This document shows, in pieces, positions 11,257 to 23,363 of a stretch of 64,000 nt of DNA (position 1 is the first letter of the stretch; each line of letters begins with the position of its first letter). The stretch is from Peromyscus leucopus (Eukaryota; Chordata; Mammalia; Rodentia; Cricetidae): NCBI RefSeq assembly GCF_004664715.2, contig NC_051064.1:113198240-113262239 (forward strand), read 5' to 3'. The translations under genes were made by a program, and so were the position numbers. Under the pieces are notes generated by a model. The model was not told the DNA's origin. It was given only the letters and a program-made list of their open reading frames with translations, and made no database searches.

Positions 11257-12821
11257 CAAAATTGTTGTAATTTACATTTCCCTGATACTAAAGAATGGTC
11301 AACACTTTAAAATATTTATTATCCATTTGTGTTTCTTCTTTTGAGAACTGTTTGTTCAATACGTTGGCCAGCTCGTTTATTGATTGGCAGGTTGTAGTTT
11401 AGGCTATGTGTATGTGTGTGTTTAATTTTCTAGTCAAAAATATAAAACATATTGTAGATATGAACTGAACTACTGGTCTGAGCTATAGCTGGCCAGGATT
11501 TTCTCCTATTCTGTAGGTTGTCTATTCACTTTGTTGATAGTTTCTTTTGCTGTGTAGAAGCTTTTAAATTTCATTTTAATTTAATTTCAAAAGAGCTCCC
11601 ATTTGTTAATTGTTGGGGCTATTTCTTGTGTTATTGGGATTCTATTCAGAAAATTCTTTCTATACTAAATCCTGATGTGTTTTTCTTATCATTTCCTTCA
11701 GCAGTTTCAACATTTCAGGTTTTACATTCTTTTAAATCCTGTTTGAATTATTTTTTATGCAAGGTGAAAGATATGGATCTAATTTCATCCTTCTATATAT
11801 CCAATTTCACCAGCACCATCATTGAAGAGATTGTTTTTTTTCTAGTGTATATTTTTGGCACATTTTAAAAAATAAGGCATCCAGAGCCGTGTGGGTTTAT
11901 TTCTGGATTGCCTGTTATGTTCCATTGGTTCACATTTCTGTTCTGTGCCAGTAACATGTTGTCTTTGTTGCTGTGACTCTGGAGCACAGTGTGAGTCCAG
12001 ATGATGTGACATTTTCAGCTATGTATCTTTTTGCTTAGTATCATGTTGGCTTTCTGTGGCCTTTTGCGATTCCATACAAATTTTAGGAGTTTTAAAAACA
12101 GTTCTGTGAAGAATATTATTGGAATTTTGATGGGGGTTGAATTCAATGTATATACTGCTTTTGGTAGTATAGCTACCTTAATATTAATTCTGCCTGTCCA
12201 GGAGCATGGAAAGTCTTTCCATCACATAGTGTCTTCTATGGTTTCTTTTTATTGGTGTCTTAACATTTTAAACCGCTGCAAATGGGAGATTTTCTTAATT
12301 TCCTTCCTTGAAAGTTTGTTATCGGTGTCTATAGAGGCACTCATTTTGCATGTTGGTTTTGTATCCTGCAGTTTTCCTGAAGTTGTTTATCAGATCAGAA
12401 AGTTTTCTAGTGGAGCCTATAGGGTCTTGTAAATGCAGAATTATGTCATCTGCAAATAGAAAAAGTTTCCATTCTTTCCTTTCAATCTGTATCCCTTTAA
12501 CATCTTCTCTTATCTTATTGTGATAGCCAAGACTTTGAGCCTGACATTGAATAAAAGTGAAGGGAGTGAACACCCCAGTCTCATTCCAGACTTTGGAGAA
12601 AATGCTTTCAAAATTCCCCAATTTATTGTAACGTTGACTATTATAGGTTTGTTGTATATAGCCCTCATTATATTGAAGTATGCTCTATCTATTTCTACTT
12701 TCTTTAGGACTTTCATCATGAAGACGTGTTGAACTTTGTCAAAAGCCTTTCCTACATCTATCAAAATGATATGATTTCTGTATTTAAATCTTGTTATTAT
12801 GGTGTCTTAAATATATTGATT

Positions 12822-12972
12822 TGAGCCGGGTGGTGATGGAGCATGAACGCCTTTAATCCCAGCACTCAGGAGGCAGAGCCAGGTGGATCTCTGTGAGTTC
12901 GAGGCCAGCCTGGTCTAGAGAGCGAGATCCAGGACAGTCACCAAAACAACACAGAGAAACCCTGTCTCAATA
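12822..12972 (+). mobile_element. B1 SINE in LINE-1
   Basis: Sense B1 starting 'gagccgggtggtgatgga', with 'cctttaatcccagcactc', 'gttcgaggccagcctggtc' and 'acacagagaaaccctgtctc'. AT-rich 'atatat' words flank it. The LINE-1 reverse transcriptase region resumes downstream. Confidence 0.92.
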
Positions 12973-13664
12973 TATATACATATATTTGTGTATGTTGAAC
13001 AAACTTTGTATGTCTGGCATGAAACCAGTTTGGAGATGATGTGTAGTTTCTTAATGTGATCCTGAATTTAGTTTGTATTTTGTTTCATTAGGGATACTGG
13101 TCTGTAGTTTTTTCTTATTTTCTCCTTATCTAGTTTTGGTTTCAGGGTTATACTTTTTCACAGAATAAGTTTGATTATGTTTCTCGCCTTTCTATTTTCT
13201 GGGACATTTAGAGAAGTGTTAGTATTGGATCTTCTTTGACGTCTTGGTAGAACTAGCAATGAATCTGCTGCTGAGATTTTTTTTTTCATGGAGAGACTTA
13301 ATTGCTGCCTCTGTCACATCCCTTGTCGCAGATCTCTTTAAACTCTTTATGTCTTTTTGCTTTGAATGCATTTAGGAATTTATCCATTCCCGCCCCCGCC
13401 CCAGATTTTCCAGCTTTTGGAATGAAAGTTTCCAGAGCATTCTCTGATATCTTTTGGATTTTAATGGTTTCTGTTGTAGTAATTCTGTTTTCATCCCTAA
13501 TTTTATTAATTTGGGTTTCCTTTTGATTTTGTTAATTTGGCTACGGATTTGTCAATCATGTTAATATTTTTAAAGAACAAATTCTTCACTTACATCTATA
13601 CTTTGTTCTCTTAGTCTCTACTTAATTGACTTCTGACCTAATCTTTATAGTTTGGACTCTGCTG

Positions 13665-13990
13665 TGGATATTGTTCTGTATGCTCTGAATGTGTTGCTCT
13701 GATTAGTTAATAAATAAAGTGCTAATTGGCCAGTAGCCAGGCAGGAAGTATAGGCAGGACAAGCAGAGAGGAGAACTCTGGGAACAGGAAGGCTGAGTCA
13801 GGAGTCGCCAGCTGCCGCTGCGATGAGGAGCAAGATGTAAAGATATCGGTAAGCCACGAGCCATGTGGCAAGGTATAGATTTATAAAATGGGTTTATTTA
13901 AGATGTAAGATCTAGCTAGCAAGAAGCCTGAGCCACTAGGCCATACGGTTTTAATTAATATTAGCCTCTGTGTGTTTACTTGGGTACAAG
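13665..13990 (+). mobile_element. Muroid LTR-like module, copy 1
   Basis: Shares the words 'aattggccagtagccaggca' and 'caggaagtataggcaggac', and the segment from 'aaggtatagatttataaaat' on, with the inverted copy at 19,010-19,325 and, less well, with 51,575-52,048. Such a U3-like start and dispersed distribution suggest an ERV-derived LTR. No target duplication was found and I do not name the family. Confidence 0.55.
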
Positions 13991-14344
13991 CGGCCTCAGG
14001 GCCACAGGAGCTGAGCAGCAGGACCAGAAAAAACTTTGGCTACAGGACTTACTCAGTCTTCTGGGCTCCACATCTTTCCAGCTCTGCCATTTACAACACA
14101 GACAGCTTTTATGGCAGCCTCTGGCCAGATATTCTGTACACCTGCCACTGTCCTTGGTGGTCATTTCATGGTCTGTTGTCTCCAATATACCAAGGTCCCT
14201 ACCCAAACTGAAGGAGCACTTTTACCAATAGCCTCTTCAGGGACTCTGGTCTTGATACATGGTTCCATGTGTCAACTTATGTCATGACCCCTTTGATCCT
14301 GGGGCCTCCACTGACACCGAGGCTGCACTTTCACTAATGGCCTC
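13991..14344. other. Non-coding stretch, probably repeat-derived
   Basis: Short frames occur in several registers but none resembles a known protein. The text reads like the inner part of an older retroelement. I could not assign it. Confidence 0.3.
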
Positions 14345-14765
14345 TGTCTTAGTCAGGGTTATTGCTGCCCTGATGAAGCCATGACCAAAAGCAAGTTGGG
14401 GGAGAAACGTTTTATTACAATTACTCTTCCATACTGTAATTTATCATGGAAGGCCATCAGGACAGGGACTCAAACAGGGCAGGAACCTGGAGGCAGGAGC
14501 TGATGCAGAGGCAGTGGAGGAGTGCTGCTCACTGGCTTGCTCCCCATGGTTTATTCTTCTGCTTTCTTATAGAACCCAGGACCACCAACCCAGGGTAGCC
14601 CCACCCACAATGGGCTGGGCCGTCACACATCAATCACTAATTAAGAAAATGCCCTAAGGGCTTACCTGCAGCCTGATTTATGGAGGCATTTTCTCAATTG
14701 AAGTTTCTTCTTTTCGGATTACTCTAGCTTATGTCAAGTTGACATTAAAACTGGCTGGGAAAGCT
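14345..14765 (+). mobile_element. Medium-reiteration muroid repeat (RMER-type)
   Basis: Begins 'cttagtcagggttattgctg' and includes 'aggaacctggaggcaggagc', 'gaacccaggaccaccaaccc' and 'cttatgtcaagttgacatta'. Related copies in the same orientation lie at 17,268, 27,100 and 58,845. All four being on the + strand may be chance. The family name is uncertain. Confidence 0.7.
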
Positions 14766-14924
14766 GCCTGACCTCAGTGCAGAGACTCCAACCCTGACAT
14801 ATGACAAGCCTCAGCTGTTCTCTATGACTACTTCAAAATCAGTAATGTGTGGAAGACTTTTATACACTATTAAGTTCATCTAACCGCTTGAAATGTAACC
14901 TTGGTCCCCTGTGCTTATCCTTAG

Positions 14925-17060
14925 GACAATAGTAGTCCACATAGCAAGTTCCAGAAAAGCAAGGGCTACATAATAGAGAGACCCTGTCTCAAATCCTCCC
15001 ATTTTTTTTATTTGAAACTTTTTCATACAGCATATTTTATCATACTCTTTCCTCTCCCCTAACTCCTCCCAGACCCCCACCCCGACCCCAACAGTCACCA
15101 ACTTCGTGCACTCACACATACTCTCTCTCTCTCTTAAGAGGAAAAAAAAAGACAGGAAGACCAACAAAAAAACAAAACAAACAAAAACCCTTCAAAAGTC
15201 AAAACAGACAAACTCAAAAGAAAAAATAAAATGAAAAAGAAAAAAACCAAACAAAAAACAAAAAACAATCAAAACAAGGCAAAAATCACACAAAAAACCA
15301 TGAGTATGATCTGTGCTGCCAACTAGTCCTGGGCATGGTGTCTGCCTGAATGTGATTGATAGACCCTGATCATCCCTCTGGAGAAAGCCGATTCTCCCTT
15401 TCCTGCAGGTACCAATTGTGAGTAGCTTCTTGGTTAGGGATGGAGCTTTGTGCCCACGTCCGTGTCTCAGTGCTGGGGTTTTGTCTGGCCTGAACCAACG
15501 CAGGCCTGAGAGTTCATATGTGCATTCATCCCATTGTGTCTGGAAGACACTGTTTTCCTGAAATCATCCACCACCTCTGGCATATAAATCCACCTCCTCT
15601 TCTGCACAGATTCCCGAGCACCGAGGGGAAGGCTTTGATAAAGATATCTCATTTAGGACTGAGAGCTCAAAAGTCTCTCATTTTCTACACACTGTCCAGC
15701 TGTGGGTCTCTTTGTTAACTACCATCTACTACAAGAAGTAGCTTATCTGACGAGGGTTATCTGGTCTATGGGTATAGCAATTTCCAAAGGTTATTGGTTA
15801 CTCTCTATAACCTGATGGAAAGGACCTATTGCTGAAGAGAAGACACCATTGACCAGAGACATCAAGCTAGTTAGTGTCCCACTGGGAGCTTCACCACTAC
15901 TAACTGGCCTTCCTGGTGCTGGGAGGTACTTTTGTCACCACGTCCCTCCGCAGAACAAGGGTCGCAGGCTTTTCCCTTGTCCTGTAATCCATCTAGCCTC
16001 CAGTTCACGGACATCCTGTCAAACGTCAGGCAAAGGTTTCACCTCATGGAACAGGCCTCAAATCCAACCAAAAAGGGGTTGGTAACTCCCACAACATCTG
16101 TTCCACTATTACACAAGTATATATTGTAAGCAGGTCCTTGTTGTAGGTAGAAGGTTTTGTAGCTGGGTGAACCTGATGGTTACTCTTCTCTTCCCACGGC
16201 ATACAAAGTACCTTCCATCACCATGAAGGCCAGTCAGTAGGGGAAGCTCCCAGTTAAGCACTGGCTTGACCTCTCTGTTCGATGACATGAGTAAGTTGTG
16301 TCTTCAGCAATAGGTCTTTACCATCAGGTTATGGAGAGTGACCAATAGCCTTTTTGGGGTGGCCAGTGACTCAACAATATGTAACCCATTCCTGGCACTA
16401 GAGGTTTTACTTGGTGGTATTGTCTCCCCCACTATACAGAGGCTCCATTTAAATTCTTTTCACACATGCATATGTTTTAGGACATTTCATCTTCTTCTTC
16501 TTTTTTTTTTTTGTTGTTGTTTTTTGTTTTGTTTTTCGAGACAGGGTTTCTCTGTGTAGCTTTGCGCCTTTCCTGGAACTCACTTCTCACTTGGTAGCCC
16601 AGGCTGGCCTCGAACTCACAGAGATCCGCCTGCCTCTGCCTCCCGACTGCTGGGATTAAAGGCGTGCGCCACCACCGCCCGGCAGGACACTTCTACAGTA
16701 TCAGGCTTCCATAGGGCTCCTCAAAAGGCCTGAAGTGTTAGCAAGTCCCTCCTCATACTCCCTCCTGTTCTCCCTTCCCCTCCCCCATTCAGTCACTCTC
16801 CTCCCCCCTTTCTCCTCCACAACACCATACTCCATCTCCTCTCCCTTGGAAAACACCTTTCTCTCACTTGGTCTCTTACTAGCAATCTCACCTTTGTGGT
16901 TATTTGGATTAAAACACACACATATCCAAAGTTTAAAAACTAATATCCACATATAAGAGAAAATATGAAATATTTTTTGGGTCTGGGCTACCTCCCCCAT
17001 CAGGTGATCAGAGACCACAGATTCTTAATTCAAAGTGCCATACAAACAGCCCTTACAGAG
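14925..17060 (-). mobile_element. LINE-1 3' UTR and ORF2 end, antisense
   Basis: A short B1 remnant (14,925-14,997) precedes an antisense LINE-1 3' region. This has a pyrimidine-rich block, an A-rich tract at 15,140-15,300, and sequence common to rodent LINE-1 3' UTRs ('ctggaagacactgttttcct', 'catttaggactgagagctc'). Near 16,915-16,990 come words of the ORF2 end ('ctaatatccacatataag', 'gtctgggctacctccc'). A B1 interrupts it at 16,497-16,683. Confidence 0.7.
16497..16683 (-). mobile_element. Young B1 SINE, cricetid-type interior
   Basis: Full-length antisense B1 with T-rich tail and the interior 'ctttgcgcctttcctggaac'. A probable target duplication is 'aggacatttc' before (about 16,479) and 'aggacacttc' after (16,684). 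A small 'ttctcact' insertion is present near its middle. Confidence 0.92.
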
Positions 17061-17267
17061 TCTGTGCTTCTATTTGAAACCTCACAAGGTAGGCCTCCAT
17101 TGTCTGTACTTCTTTCTGTATTATTTTCCAAGGGCCCCCCAAAGCTCATTCAACTCTGGGCACTCAATGGCTTTTCCAGTTCAGTGTTCCTCACATAAAG
17201 CACTCTAAGGCATCCACATGGTCAGTCAGATCCACCAAAGCAACTCTCCACTCCTGGTACTGTTTCT

Positions 17268-17675
17268 ATTTTAGTTTTATCTCTGTTGCTGTGATGAACA
17301 CCATGGCCAAAATCAACTTGGAGGAGAAAGGGTTTATTCATCTTATAGGTTACATGCGTGCTCAAGGGAAGCCAAGGTGTGAACTCAAGGCAGGAATCTG
17401 GAGGCAAGAAATGAAATAGAGATCATTTAGGAGAGCTGCTTACTAGCCTGCTTTCTATGGCTTACTCAGTCTGCTTTATGATACAACTTAGGACCACCTG
17501 CCCCAGAGTGGCAATGCCCACAGTGGGCTGGGCCCTCCCACACCAATCATTAATCAAGAAAACACTCCACAGACGTGTCCATAGCCCAATTGATGGAAGT
17601 AGTTGTTCTACTGAGGTTCCCTCTTCCCAAGTGACTCTAGATTGTATCAAGTGGACTAAAAAACCCCACCATACC
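17268..17675 (+). mobile_element. Medium-reiteration muroid repeat (RMER-type)
   Basis: Same family as 14,345-14,765, with 'ctgttgctgtgatgaacacc', 'gagaaagggtttattcat' and 'agtgggctgggccctcccac'. It is older or from another subfamily. Confidence 0.68.
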
Positions 17676-19009
17676 TTCTATCCATGATACCTCTGCTGTT
17701 TTTTGCAGAGTGTCAGCAGAAATCTTGGATGAATTTACTCTAATATCCTATAAATTCCGTATGCGGTTTTTTTTTTAGAACCACTGTCTAAAAGAAACCC
17801 TGGAGTAAATATTGACCATCATGTATCAGGGAAGTCAACCTGACCTCATGTATAGGTCAGGAAGCACCTCAGCCCTTTGTGGGTTGGAACTACAATATTT
17901 CCCTTAAGCACTTTTCTCTGACACTCCTCCTCAAATTTATAACTCTAACTTGTCAGTCAACATTCCTTCTCTCAATCTAGAGAAGAAGCAGTCATGATAG
18001 GTGCTCAGTATGTATTCCCCACAACATAGAGAATACTGAACACAAAAAGCAAAACAAACAAAGGCATCTAAAGGAATTCAGAAAGATCTCAGCTGGCCTG
18101 AGTCACCTCAACTGGAAAGAGAAAACAAACATGGGCATCCTGGCTGGAGGTGATCAGGGTTAGCAGATAAACACTGTGGAGTGGAGTCTGGGGGTTTGGG
18201 ACAAAGAAAATAATTTATCTCTGCAGAAAAACAGGCCTGGAGATGACAGCAGAAAGAGCAGACATTAAGATCCAGGAGAACCCTCATATCCAATCTCCTG
18301 CCCAAATATGCAGACCCTGTCTTGGCTGTCTCAGCTTCCTGTCAGCACCTGGCAATGTATCATTTGAGTCTTCACTGGCATCCATGCTTTCTCAAGACTC
18401 AGCCCTGGGCCACTCCAAATTCATATGAGCTTTCCAGCTCTGGCTATCTAGTAGTATCAGCTCCCCCTGGTCAGTGTTGGAGTTGCATGGCTAGGAAAAT
18501 TCCAATTGCTCCCCATCCCCAAACCAATAATGCAAAATAATGTGTCAAAATCCGAAATCTGGTATGACCTCTTTAGTTGGAAGTGCACTGAACTTATCAC
18601 AAGATGATAGAGTCTATTTTGGTCTTTTATGTTCAGAATCTCATTAGGCATCCAGGAAGGTGAAAACTAAAGAGAATATTGGAAGAGAATTGGGATGCTT
18701 GACCAAATGTCTATGGCATAAGGAGTCCTAGGGCTTCAGTGATTCCTTGAGGGCTCAGTGGCACTGGAAGTTTTAGGGGTGCCACCATGTTGATATGCTG
18801 TGTGGTTGCCACTGTCTTGATGATGTCACCAGCCAAGATGGTGACCAATTCATGTAGTCAGTCCCTTCAGTCACTACCATCCTGGTAACACTACTATCAA
18901 AAATGGTGGGCAATGCCACAAGGTTACTTTCTGCCAGTGGGCTCAGTTCCATGATAAAAATTGGCCCGTTCATGTTGCTGGAGGGCTTCTCTCCAGGTTC
19001 CCCAAGCCC
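17676..19009. other. Non-coding stretch, unassigned
   Basis: I see no gene. Single-copy-like text with a T-run at 17,767-17,778. The part after about 18,720 could be internal sequence of the retroelement whose LTR-like module follows, but no protein motif supports that. Confidence 0.4.
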
Positions 19010-19325
19010 CGCAGTCCCACAATCCATTTATAAAATAATCACTCAGACGCTTATATCACTTATAAACTGTATGGCCGTGGCAGGCTTCTTGCTAACTGCT
19101 CTTTTATCTTAAATTAACCCATTTCTATAAATCTATACCTTGCCACGTGGCTGGTGGCTTACCAGAGTCTCTACATGCTGCTTGTCCTGGCGGTGGCTGC
19201 AGTCTCTCCCCTCCTTCTTCCTGTTTCCCCAATTCTCCTCTCTCTTTGTCCCGCCTATACTTCCTGCCTGGTCATTAGCCATCAGTGTTTTATTTATATA
19301 GAGTGATATCCACAGCACGTTCACT
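19010..19325 (-). mobile_element. Muroid LTR-like module, copy 2 (inverted)
   Basis: Reverse complement of the module at 13,665-13,990: 'tataaatctataccttgcca', 'cctatacttcctgcctggtc' and a 'ttatttatatagagtgatat' end. On the - strand this gives TATATAAATAA near the outer edge. Confidence 0.55.
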
Positions 19326-19854
19326 TTCAGGGTATGAATCCCTATGGGATCTACACATCTCTCAGATTAAATGAGTACAGTTAACCCTCTTCTCTAAACA
19401 AACAATCAAGGTAGGTTAGCATGAAGATAGCAGGAGAAAGTGCCCTGAAGTGTCTGGGCCCAAAATAGCAAAGTAAAGAAATAAAGGAAGGAATTCTATG
19501 TCTATGGTCTTAACTCAAGGAAGAGAAGTCCACACAACTAACCATTAATAACAACTGGACAACAAGGGCTGTCATCTGGATCTTGCTTTGATCCCCACTT
19601 GGCTCCTAGGCACAAGATGTCACTGGGAAAAGAACCTATGAGAGAATCAGAAGAAACAGGGAAGCCTCCTCAGTGTCCATGGGTGGTACTGTTGCTCTAG
19701 GAGCATATGGAGAAACTAGGATGGAGAAAACAGCCTTGGCCCCATTTGGTGCCACCTAAGTGTGATGTGGGCTGAGAGCAGACAGATCTGTGACCTTCCA
19801 AGTTGTCAGGAATTCAAACTCCTTAGAAACCAATTTGTTAAGAATAGTTAATCC
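19326..19854. other. Non-coding stretch, unassigned
   Basis: A/G-rich text with no gene and no recognised repeat. It follows an LTR-like module and could be degraded retroelement sequence. Confidence 0.35.
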
Positions 19855-20307
19855 AGCCAGGTGGCAGTGGTGGATGCCTTTTATTGGTGAAATTATTAAG
19901 GCCACTCCACTTAGTTAAAAGGAAGATTTATTTAGTGGGCAACTTACAGAAAGGGAAAGGTAGGTCACAGGGTCTGGGGAAGGTATATTGCAGTCCAGTG
20001 GTGTTCTCTGGAGCTCTGCTCGGTCCACCTCCACCGTTCAGGGTCCTGGCACAGAGCAAGTGCTTGCCCATCCAGCTCTTGGGTCTCCAGGCACCTCCCC
20101 TGGCCCCGCCTCATGGGTGTGACAGTTGCCAGAGTCTCAATGGGGGTTGGAACTTCCAGATCCAAGCTGGAATGGCTACTCACTGCACCTTTAATCCCAG
20201 CACTCTGGAGGCAAAGTCAGATGAATCTTTGAGTTCTAGGCCAGCCTGGTCTACAGAGTAAGCTCCAGTCAGAGCTACACAGGGAAACTCTGCCTGGGAA
20301 AAAATAG
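19855..20307 (+). mobile_element. B1 SINE split by an LTR
   Basis: The 5' end of a sense B1 ('ccaggtggcagtggtggatg') ends at 19,881. Its remainder ('ctttaatcccagcactctgg') resumes at 20,188, separated by the LTR described next. The B1 tail runs directly into the ERV at 20,308. Confidence 0.85.
19882..20187 (-). mobile_element. Solo LTR inserted in a B1
   Basis: A 306-base insertion is bounded by the perfect 5-bp duplication 'ccttt' (19,877-19,881 and 20,188-20,192). On the - strand it begins with TG and contains AATAAA (reverse of 'tttatt' near 19,927). A 5-bp duplication and the small size suit a solo LTR. The far terminus reads TA rather than CA. Confidence 0.75.
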
Positions 20308-20649
20308 TGTGAGATGCCAGCTCCAACATTTTAAAGGGTTCCTGTGAAGAGGAGAGGGGATAAGAAATATTAGGTAGAATGATAGACAGAGACAAGAAGA
20401 AAGACAGAAATGCAGGATAGCTTCTGGAGAGCCTGGGTCAATACCCAACAGCCCAGAACTTTATTCAAAAGGGCTTTTTATAACAATACCAAGGGGCAAG
20501 GCAAAAGACCTCCCCCTTTCTAGATATAGCCAAGTGTAGACCCTTCCAAACACCTGGTACCCAGGCCGGTGGTTCAATTATCCTCTGATGCAGCCCTGCT
20601 GGGTAAAGCAAGCTCAGATTTCATTAGGAAACTTCTGTGGACTCCCACA
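20308..20649 (-). repeat. 3' LTR of the ERVK-like element
   Basis: Downstream LTR relative to the - strand element. The polyadenylation hexamer appears as 'tttatt' at 20,460-20,465 and the TATA box as its complement at about 20,474-20,482. Confidence 0.88.
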
Positions 20650-20879
20650 GATACCCCTTCTTAATATTTTAAAGGGCTCCCCATTACAAGCTTACAAGTA
20701 GCTGGAACAATCACAGCAGTCCCTATGGCTACCATACTTCCCAGTAAAGGAGTAGAGGATGACCAAGATGGAATGTCCTTTTTGAATGAATCTAAGATGT
20801 CTATAGAAGTCTTAGCTGCACCAAGCCCTTTTTTAAATCAATAAACTCCTGATGCAACTGCACCAAATAAATCAATAAA

Positions 20880-21385
20880 CTCTGGATGCAACTGCATCAA
20901 ACTTAAAAAACTCCCTTAGCTTCACCAAACATTAACAGGTTAACACAAGTCTAACATAAATATTACTATACATAATTACAATTCTCTCAAACTTACATCC
21001 AAAAGCAAACTCTTAATAGAACCATTAACACTTTAAAAAATTTAGCAAAAATCCAAAAGCAATTTCTTAATAAAACTATTTACCCTTTAAAGCAATATCT
21101 TAATAGAACCATTTGCATTTCCTGCTAACAAAACATAGGATAAACTTCTGATGCATCTGTATCAAACTTAAATACCCCCTTAGCTTCACCAAACCATGAT
21201 TTATCAATACCAACAGGTTAACATAATAACTCCAACATAAATGTTACTATACACAATTACAATTCCTACAAACCTACACCCAAAAGCAATACTCTCAATA
21301 TAACCATTAATGCTTTCAAAACTTTAGCAAACATCAAAAAGCAATTTCTTAATAGAACTATAAAAAACATAGGATACAGTAAAAC
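20880..21385. repeat. Tandem duplication inside the ERV interior
   Basis: Two blocks of about 240-265 bases (from about 20,882 and about 21,146) share ordered words: 'cttagcttcaccaaac', 'caacaggttaacata' (with a small change), 'acaattacaattc' and 'aaaaagcaatttcttaatag'. They form a diverged tandem duplication close to the 3' LTR. Confidence 0.7.
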
Positions 21386-23021
21386 AAGTCAACATCAATC
21401 CACTTAAGGGACAAGAGAATTTTTTAAATTAAATTAAATAGACTGAGGAATATTAACTCCCCCATTTCTTTATAATTTTTTAAAACTGCATCATGAACTT
21501 AGGTAGAAGAAAAAAACCTTCTATTTCTTCACAAAACAGTTTCATAAACAATTCTATTTTTATATAAAATCAGTTCCACAAAATAGTTCCATTTTTAGCA
21601 CAAAACAGTTCATAAGTAGAGTCTATATACATAAATAAAGTCAAAATTGTCCCATTGCAATTGAATCACTCCTGTCCATCTCATTTCTTAAGTCCAAAAA
21701 ATTCAAAAAGACTTTTGGTACCAGTCCTAAAGTTCTAGAAAGCTTTCTAATAGCAATCTTAAAGTTCCAAATATGAAGAAACCCACAACCAAAAACTTTT
21801 TGCAGTTAACAATTCTAGTTCAAATAAGCATCTCTGAAACTTTCATTCTCAGCCACAGAGACAATTTCAGTTAGCTTTCCCTAGGTGAGAACTACTTCAG
21901 TGCAAAAGCTGTTAGCTGGCTGGGGCAGAGTCCTTTCCAAAGAGACATTTTTACAGCCAGCAAGCAGAAACTGCATGGCTTCAGCTGCTAGCTCTGTGCA
22001 GGCTTTTACAATCCCACTCCTGAGACTCTAAGGGCTCTCAACCACTTTGCGCCATAGGAGCTCAATAGAGGAAACCCAGCCACTATAAGCTGCGGCTTCC
22101 AAGGGTCCCATTACCTGCTCCACTGGCAGCAACCCTGCACTTAGCACCTTGGGTCTGGCAGGAAACACAGCCTCAGCCAGTTGTGGCTGTTGCATCTTCA
22201 GCTCCATTACCTGCTTTGCTGCAAGTCCTCCTCCACACACTTCCCTGCTTGCATGGCTGAATGCCCCTCCCAGAGTAGCCATGACTCTGCCTCATTCTGT
22301 TGCTGGGAGCTTGGGCTGCATCAGTCTCAGCTGCTTGTCCAGCTGCCTCTGCTCTTACCTGCTGCTGCAGCTTCTCTGCCTGGGGCAGGTGGTGTCTCTG
22401 CTGGGCTCTCATCGCCAGGGACTATAGCTCTGGGGAGTCTTCAGTCTCTGTTGCTGCTCTCCAAGCTGCTGTCCACTGCTCACCTCTCTCACAGCGGCTT
22501 TTTCACAGCAGAAAAGCCTGCAGAACCTCAATGCTCATGCTGTCTCTCAGGCATCTGCCACCAGCGCTGTGCTAATGCCCCTCTGGTCTCAACTGCTGAT
22601 GCCTGGCTGCTGCTGCTTATGCTGGCTCTGGCATCTGCTGTGGTGGTGGCTTCTGGAGCTTTTGAAGCTACTCAGACTGCCAAGTTTGAAGTCTGCTGTG
22701 GATGCTGCTTTCTGCGTCCCAGGTCCCATCCACACTCAGAGGAAAAACTACTCTTACTCTAAGTTAAGCCTTCATCAAGACTTTTTTACAACTTTAAACC
22801 TAACTTACTAAATAGATAAAGAGAGAGAGAAACAGACAGAGACAGAGATAGAGATACTTGCTGCAGCCTAGTCCTTACTATATACAGTTTTAGCTTGTGA
22901 AGAATAAAATACCACCACCTTAACCTTTACTACAAAACCAGACATGTCCAACTGCTTCCACGGGGTACTCCTACTCTCATTTACTATCCTTTGCACCCAA
23001 GTCCCTAGTTCTGGCACCATC

Positions 23022-23363
23022 TGTGGGAAGCCAGCTCCCACATTTTAAATGGTCCCTATGAGGAGGAGAGAGGGATAAGAAATATTAGATAGAATGATAA
23101 ATGGAGACAAGAAGAAAGACAGAAACACAAGATAGCTTTGGGAGGGCCTGGGTCAATACCCAACAGCCCAGAACTTTATTCAAAATGGCTTTTTATAATA
23201 ATACCAAGGGGCAAGGCAAAAGACCTCCCCCTTGCTAGATACAGCCAGTGTAGATCCTTTCAAACACCTGGTGTCCAGGCCTGTGATCTAATCATCCTCT
23301 GATGCAGCCCTGCTAGGTAAAGCAAGCTCAGATCTCACTAGGAAACCTCTGTGGGCTCCCACC
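23022..23363 (-). repeat. 5' LTR of the ERVK-like element
   Basis: Upstream LTR relative to the - strand element, 342 bases. It starts TGTGGGAAGCC on the + strand. Its last base is C where the other copy has A. Confidence 0.88.

Larger units (their letters stand above)
10145..13655 (-). mobile_element. LINE-1 fragment (Lx-like), antisense, with nested insertions
   Basis: The + strand matches the reverse complement of rodent LINE-1: 3' UTR-like pyrimidine-rich sequence (10,145-10,390), the ORF2 C-terminal part ('ccatccatttgcctgcaag'), and the reverse transcriptase region. The - strand frames at 12,319-12,621 and 12,510-12,764 show the RT block with a FADD box and an AFDKVQH segment, in different frames and with stops. 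This copy is dead. It is interrupted by a CTTC microsatellite, a B1, a B2-like SINE and a second B1. The 5' end is missing. Confidence 0.85.
20308..23363 (-). mobile_element. Non-autonomous ERVK-like provirus, ETn-like
   Basis: Two 342-base LTRs lie in direct orientation at 20,308-20,649 and 23,022-23,363, and I count about 38 differences between them (about 89% identity). The flanks 'aaatag' (20,302-20,307) and 'gaatag' (23,364-23,369) look like a 6-bp target duplication with one change. On the - strand each LTR carries a TATAAAAAG box and AATAAA. A primer-binding-like TGGTGCCAGAAC follows the 5' LTR, and a purine tract AAGAAGGGG precedes the 3' LTR. The 2.37-kb interior has no gag, pol or env frame, only short frames of about 80 codons. 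It therefore resembles ETn-type elements mobilised by a relative's proteins. Confidence 0.88.

Noticed and set aside
12319..12764. A functional reverse transcriptase gene
   Set aside because: The RT-like motifs are split between frames with stops and are part of a dead antisense LINE-1.
22028..22811. gag-like frames in the ERVK-like element
   Set aside because: Several overlapping frames of 80-190 codons exist on both strands, but none shows capsid, zinc-knuckle, protease or RT motifs. The Gln/Ala- or Leu/Cys-rich text follows from CTG/CAG-rich DNA.
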